A stretch of DNA of 64,000 nucleotides from Stutzerimonas xanthomarina (GTDB taxonomy: Bacteria > Pseudomonadota > Gammaproteobacteria > Pseudomonadales > Pseudomonadaceae), in assembly GCF_003935375.1 (NCBI RefSeq), contig NZ_RHQM01000006.1, forward strand, positions 172,880-236,879. Direction: 5' to 3'. The position numbers were made by a program, and so were the translations under genes. Positions 61,188-64,000 of this stretch are shown here, one piece after another; position 1 is the first letter of the stretch; each line of letters opens with the position of its first letter. Under the pieces are notes generated by a model. That model was not told the DNA's origin. It saw only the letters and a program-made list of their open reading frames with translations, and did no database searches.

Positions 61188-61730
61188 GTGAAGCTGATCG
61201 TGCTGGACCGCGACGGGGTAATCAACGAGGACTCCGACGAGTACGTGAAGTCGCTGGAGGAGTGGATCCCCATTCCCGGGTCGCTGGAAGCCATCGCGCG
61301 TCTGTGCAAAGCCGGCTGGACGGTGGCGGTTGCCACCAACCAGTCCGGTGTCGCGCGCGGCAAGTTCGATCTGAGCACCCTCGGCGACATGCATTTCAAG
61401 ATGCAGCAGCTGGTGATGGAGCAGGGCGGGCGCATCGACCTGATCGTGCACTGCCCACACGGCCCGGACAACGGCTGCAACTGCCGTAAGCCGAAGCCTG
61501 GAATGTTCCGCAGCATCGCCGAGCATTTCGGCCTGGCGGACCTGAAGGGCGTACCGGTGGTAGGCGACAGTCACCGCGATCTACACGCCGGCATGCTGCT
61601 CGGCGGCGTGCCTTATCTGGTCAGGACCGGCAAAGGCCTGCGCACCCTGGAGGGTACTCTGCCGCCGGGCACTCGGGTCTTCGATGACCTTGCCGCTGTT
61701 GTCGATCATCTACTCGAGAGTTCTCGATGA
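61188..61730 (+). CDS. gmhB: D-glycero-beta-D-manno-heptose 1,7-bisphosphate 7-phosphatase
   Basis: A 180-residue HAD-family phosphatase in the synthesis of ADP-heptose for lipopolysaccharide core. The nucleophile Asp is in LIVLDRDGVINEDS and ATNQSGVARGKF follows. The zinc loop is CPHGPDNGCNCRKPKPGM, and VGDSHRDLHAG carries the late aspartate. I use the GTG at 61188, which gives MKLIVLDRDG; a TTG at 61152 would overlap glyS. It overlaps plsC by ATGA. Confidence 0.88.
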   Translation: MKLIVLDRDGVINEDSDEYVKSLEEWIPIPGSLEAIARLCKAGWTVAVATNQSGVARGKFDLSTLGDMHFKMQQLVMEQGGRIDLIVHCPHGPDNGCNCRKPKPGMFRSIAEHFGLADLKGVPVVGDSHRDLHAGMLLGGVPYLVRTGKGLRTLEGTLPPGTRVFDDLAAVVDHLLESSR

Positions 61731-62476
61731 GCCTCCTGTTACCCGTTCGTATCGCCCTGTTCTACTTCATGCTGGCGTTCACCGCGTTCGCCTGGTGCCT
61801 GGTGAGCCTGGTGTTCGCCCCGTTCATGGCGTTCCGCGCGCGCTATCGCTTCGTGGTACAGAACTGGTGTCGCTGCGCCGTGTGGTTGGGCAAGACGCTG
61901 GTTGGCCTGCGCTACGAGGTGCATGGCGCGGAGAATGTGCCGGCGCGTCCCTGCGTGATCCTGGCCAAGCACCAGAGCACCTGGGAAACCTTCTTTCTCT
62001 CGGCCTATTTCGAGCCGCTGACTCAGGTGCTCAAGCGTGAGTTGTTGCGGGTGCCGTTCTTCGGCTGGGCGATCATGCTGCTCAAGCCGATCGCCATTGA
62101 TCGCGACAACCCCAAGGCGGCGCTGCGCCAGGTCGCCAAGCAGGGTCACGAGCGTCTGGAGCAGGGCGCCTGGGTGCTGATATTCCCGGAAGGCACCCGC
62201 GTACCAGTGGGTGAGCAGGGCAAGTTCTCGCGCAGCGGCGCGGCCCTGGCAGTCAACGCCGGTCTGCCAGTGCTGCCCATCGCGCACAACGCCGGCATGT
62301 TCTGGCCGAAGGCCGGTTGGGGCAAGCGTCCCGGCACTATCCAGGTGGTGATCGGCCCGGCCATGTTCGCCGACAGCGAAAGCCCGCGGGCCATCGCCGA
62401 GCTCAATCAACGCGCCGAAGATTGGATCAACGCGCAAGTCAGCCAGCTCGAAGCTCAGGGTCGCCCGACCCTCTGA
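61727..62476 (+). CDS. plsC: 1-acyl-sn-glycerol-3-phosphate acyltransferase
   Basis: A 249-residue inner-membrane enzyme that makes phosphatidic acid. A membrane helix (ALFYFMLAFTAFAWCLVSLV) precedes the catalytic HX4E in LAKHQSTWETFF, and IFPEGTRVPVGEQGKFSRSG is the acceptor motif. It matches the PA0005 (LptA/lysophosphatidate acyltransferase) gene beside gyrB in P. aeruginosa. Its ATG overlaps the gmhB stop. Confidence 0.9.
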   Translation: MSLLLPVRIALFYFMLAFTAFAWCLVSLVFAPFMAFRARYRFVVQNWCRCAVWLGKTLVGLRYEVHGAENVPARPCVILAKHQSTWETFFLSAYFEPLTQVLKRELLRVPFFGWAIMLLKPIAIDRDNPKAALRQVAKQGHERLEQGAWVLIFPEGTRVPVGEQGKFSRSGAALAVNAGLPVLPIAHNAGMFWPKAGWGKRPGTIQVVIGPAMFADSESPRAIAELNQRAEDWINAQVSQLEAQGRPTL

Positions 62477-62528
62477 TCACTACGCTGAGGCAGGGCAGGG
62501 ACGCGCGCCTCAGCTTCACGAGTCCCCT

Positions 62529-63908
62529 ATGCAGCAAATACCCAACCACCAGCTGGTCGCAGAATGGCTGCGCCTGCTGGACGGCTATCCTACCGAAGCG
62601 GCTATCGCACTGCAGGCCGTTGCCGAAGAAAAGAGCGCCGAGCTGGCCGAGCATTTCTATTCCCAGATGCTTGCCGATCCCCATTCGGCCAGCTTCCTGT
62701 CCCACGATCAGGTGAAGAACCGCCTCGGCAAATCGATGCAGAAGTGGATCGTCACGGTATGTTCGTCGACGGCCCATAGCGACCTCGACGCCGTCATCGA
62801 CCTGCAGCGAAAGGTCGGCGACATCCACGCCCGCATCGAGATTCCGGTCAGCCTGGTGCTGCGCGGCTCCCGCTCGCTCAAGGGCCGCCTGCGCCAGTTG
62901 CTGGAACAGCGAGATCTCGCCGAGCCAGTGCGACGCAAAGCGGCCCGCATGGGTTCCGACCTGATCGACTTAGCGGTGGAGATCATCTGCTTCGCCTATT
63001 CCCAGTCTCACGATCGCAACTCCCGCGCCGAAGAGGCCTATCGGCTGTTCTCCGTCTCGCAGAACATCGGCGTCGAAAAAGAGCGACAGCGCGCGGCACT
63101 GCTCGATTGGGAGAATCAGCTGATGTTCGACCTGGCGATCGGCAACCTGACCGGCGCGCTGCCGCAACTGGCGGGTTCCGAGTTCGGCCTGTGGTTCCGC
63201 CACAAGGCCTCCCACGCGTTCCAGGGTTCACCGGAAAGCGCCAGTATCCTCGACTATATCGAGCGCATCGATCAGGAGCTCAAAGCCATTGGCGGGCTGC
63301 AGGACGCCAGTGCGCGGCTGGGCAAGCTGCATCAGATCCGCGAACAGACCCGCTCGATCAAGTTTTTGCTCGACAGCCTGTTCGAACAGGCCAACGACCT
63401 GGAGGCCGGCCGAGACGTGCTGACGCGGCTACTCAACCGCAAGTTCCTGCCGGTGGTGATGGCCAAGGAAGTGCTTTACGCGCGCCAGTCGAACAACACG
63501 TTCGGCGTGCTCGCCATCGATGTCGACCACTTCAAGCGCATCAACGACACCCATGGCCATGACGGCGGTGACCAGATTCTGCAGCAGGTCGGTGCGCTGC
63601 TGGCCAGCAACACCCGCGGTGGCGACTATGCGTTCCGCCTGGGCGGCGAAGAGTTCCTGCTGGTACTAGTGGACATAGATGCCAACAAGGCGTTTGCCGC
63701 GGCAGAGAAGTTGCGCGAGCGCATCGCTCGTGAGCAGTTCCGTCTATCCAATGGAGCAGTTCTGCAGGTCACCGTCAGCATCGGTATGGCAGTGCATGAC
63801 GGCCATCCGGATTACGAACGTCTGCTGCAACAAGCCGATCAGGCGCTGTATCAGGCAAAACACGAAGGGCGCAATCGCTGCGTGCTTCACAGTCCGGCGC
63901 TCGCCTAG
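62529..63908 (+). CDS. Globin-coupled sensor diguanylate cyclase
   Basis: A 459-residue cytoplasmic protein. The N-terminal region (about 1-165) reads as a globin-coupled sensor: AEHFYSQMLADPHSASFLSH, then KVGDIHARIEIPVSLVLRGS, where the His would be the proximal haem ligand as in E. coli DosC. A helical linker (about 170-290) leads to GGDEF (about 300-455) with FRLGGEEFLLVLVD, the active form of the motif, and DVDHFKRINDTHGHDGGDQIL. It should make cyclic di-GMP in response to O2 or another haem ligand. It follows plsC by 52 nt and is an insertion relative to P. aeruginosa gene order. Confidence 0.85.
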   Translation: MQQIPNHQLVAEWLRLLDGYPTEAAIALQAVAEEKSAELAEHFYSQMLADPHSASFLSHDQVKNRLGKSMQKWIVTVCSSTAHSDLDAVIDLQRKVGDIHARIEIPVSLVLRGSRSLKGRLRQLLEQRDLAEPVRRKAARMGSDLIDLAVEIICFAYSQSHDRNSRAEEAYRLFSVSQNIGVEKERQRAALLDWENQLMFDLAIGNLTGALPQLAGSEFGLWFRHKASHAFQGSPESASILDYIERIDQELKAIGGLQDASARLGKLHQIREQTRSIKFLLDSLFEQANDLEAGRDVLTRLLNRKFLPVVMAKEVLYARQSNNTFGVLAIDVDHFKRINDTHGHDGGDQILQQVGALLASNTRGGDYAFRLGGEEFLLVLVDIDANKAFAAAEKLRERIAREQFRLSNGAVLQVTVSIGMAVHDGHPDYERLLQQADQALYQAKHEGRNRCVLHSPALA

Positions 63909-63927
63909 CAAACGGCACGCAATGAAA

Positions 63928-63963
63928 AAGGGGAGCAACCTCGCGGCTGCTCCCCTTCTTTTT
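63928..63963. terminator. Bidirectional intrinsic terminator
   Basis: AAGGGGAGCA and TGCTCCCCTT form a 10-bp stem with a 10-base loop. It has AAAAA on its left side and CTTTTT on its right, so it can stop both the cyclase transcript and a converging one from the right. Confidence 0.85.
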
Positions 63964-63973
63964 GCGCTTCGAT

Positions 63974-64000
63974 TCAGGCCGGCGCGGACGACCGGATCAG
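63974..64000 (-). CDS. C-terminal end of a leftward gene (partial)
   Basis: On the minus strand the last nine codons read LIRSSAPA and then TGA at 63976-63974. The open frame reaches the window edge, and the bidirectional terminator just left of it supports a gene converging here. It is too short to identify. Confidence 0.35.
   Translation of the reverse strand: MIRSSAPA

Noticed and set aside
59042..61516. Very long open frame on the minus strand opposite glyS and gmhB
   Set aside because: High-GC shadow of glyS: Arg/Gly/Val-rich, no domain, no ribosome site, fully covered by conserved genes.

Overview
The window reads as origin-proximal chromosome of a high-GC pseudomonad, most likely of the Pseudomonas stutzeri group. 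No 16S is present, so this rests on protein recognition and gene order: the series trpI/trpBA ... aroE-hemF-qor-tsaC-dprA-LysM-def-fmt-rsmB-trkA ... lpxL-tag-glyQS-gmhB-plsC matches, in reverse orientation, the block just downstream of gyrB in P. aeruginosa. A TreS of 689 residues and Pseudomonas-type attC sites fit P. stutzeri. No rRNA, tRNA or CRISPR was seen.

Left part (1-8 kb): the start of a dodecin gene, then a tightly overlapping leftward operon for a surface glycan (glycosyltransferase, UDP-galactopyranose mutase, a TIM-barrel glycosidase, a fused ABC exporter, a small KTSC protein), with galE divergent from it. Together galE and glf supply UDP-galactopyranose and UDP-galactofuranose. 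From 8 to 11.5 kb lie trpI and trpBA with a visible TrpI dyad between them. From 11.6 to 21.5 kb are small accessory genes: a cupin protein, a DUF1289 protein, a HipBA toxin-antitoxin pair with two upstream palindromes, a YghU-type GST, stress and membrane proteins, a peptidase E and a second ABC exporter.

The most unusual part is 21.6-25.2 kb. It is AT-richer DNA holding a short array of integron gene cassettes without an integrase (CALIN-like): two nearly identical 77-bp attC sites and a degenerate third, with leftward cassette genes whose ends follow the core-site rules. A complete IS256-family element cuts the array off. On its far side is the tail of a DUF421 gene that also carries an amber codon. 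There is no target duplication, so the element marks a rearrangement junction.

From 25 to 41 kb come a LysR regulator, a PAS-PAS hybrid kinase, a YdgA-like protein, phosphoglucomutase, a DUF4157 protein, trehalose synthase, and a TonB receptor/PepSY/DUF2946 metal-uptake group. From 41 to 64 kb is mostly housekeeping: PBP7, aroE, hemF, qor, tsaC, dprA, the def-fmt-rsmB-trkA run, an ectoine ABC importer (ehuBCDA), lpxL, tag, glyQS, gmhB, plsC and a globin-coupled diguanylate cyclase.

TreS, TrkA and the ehu importer together suggest a salt-stress-adapted organism. Palindromes with a GTGGA...TCCAC core recur between genes and look like a REP family.
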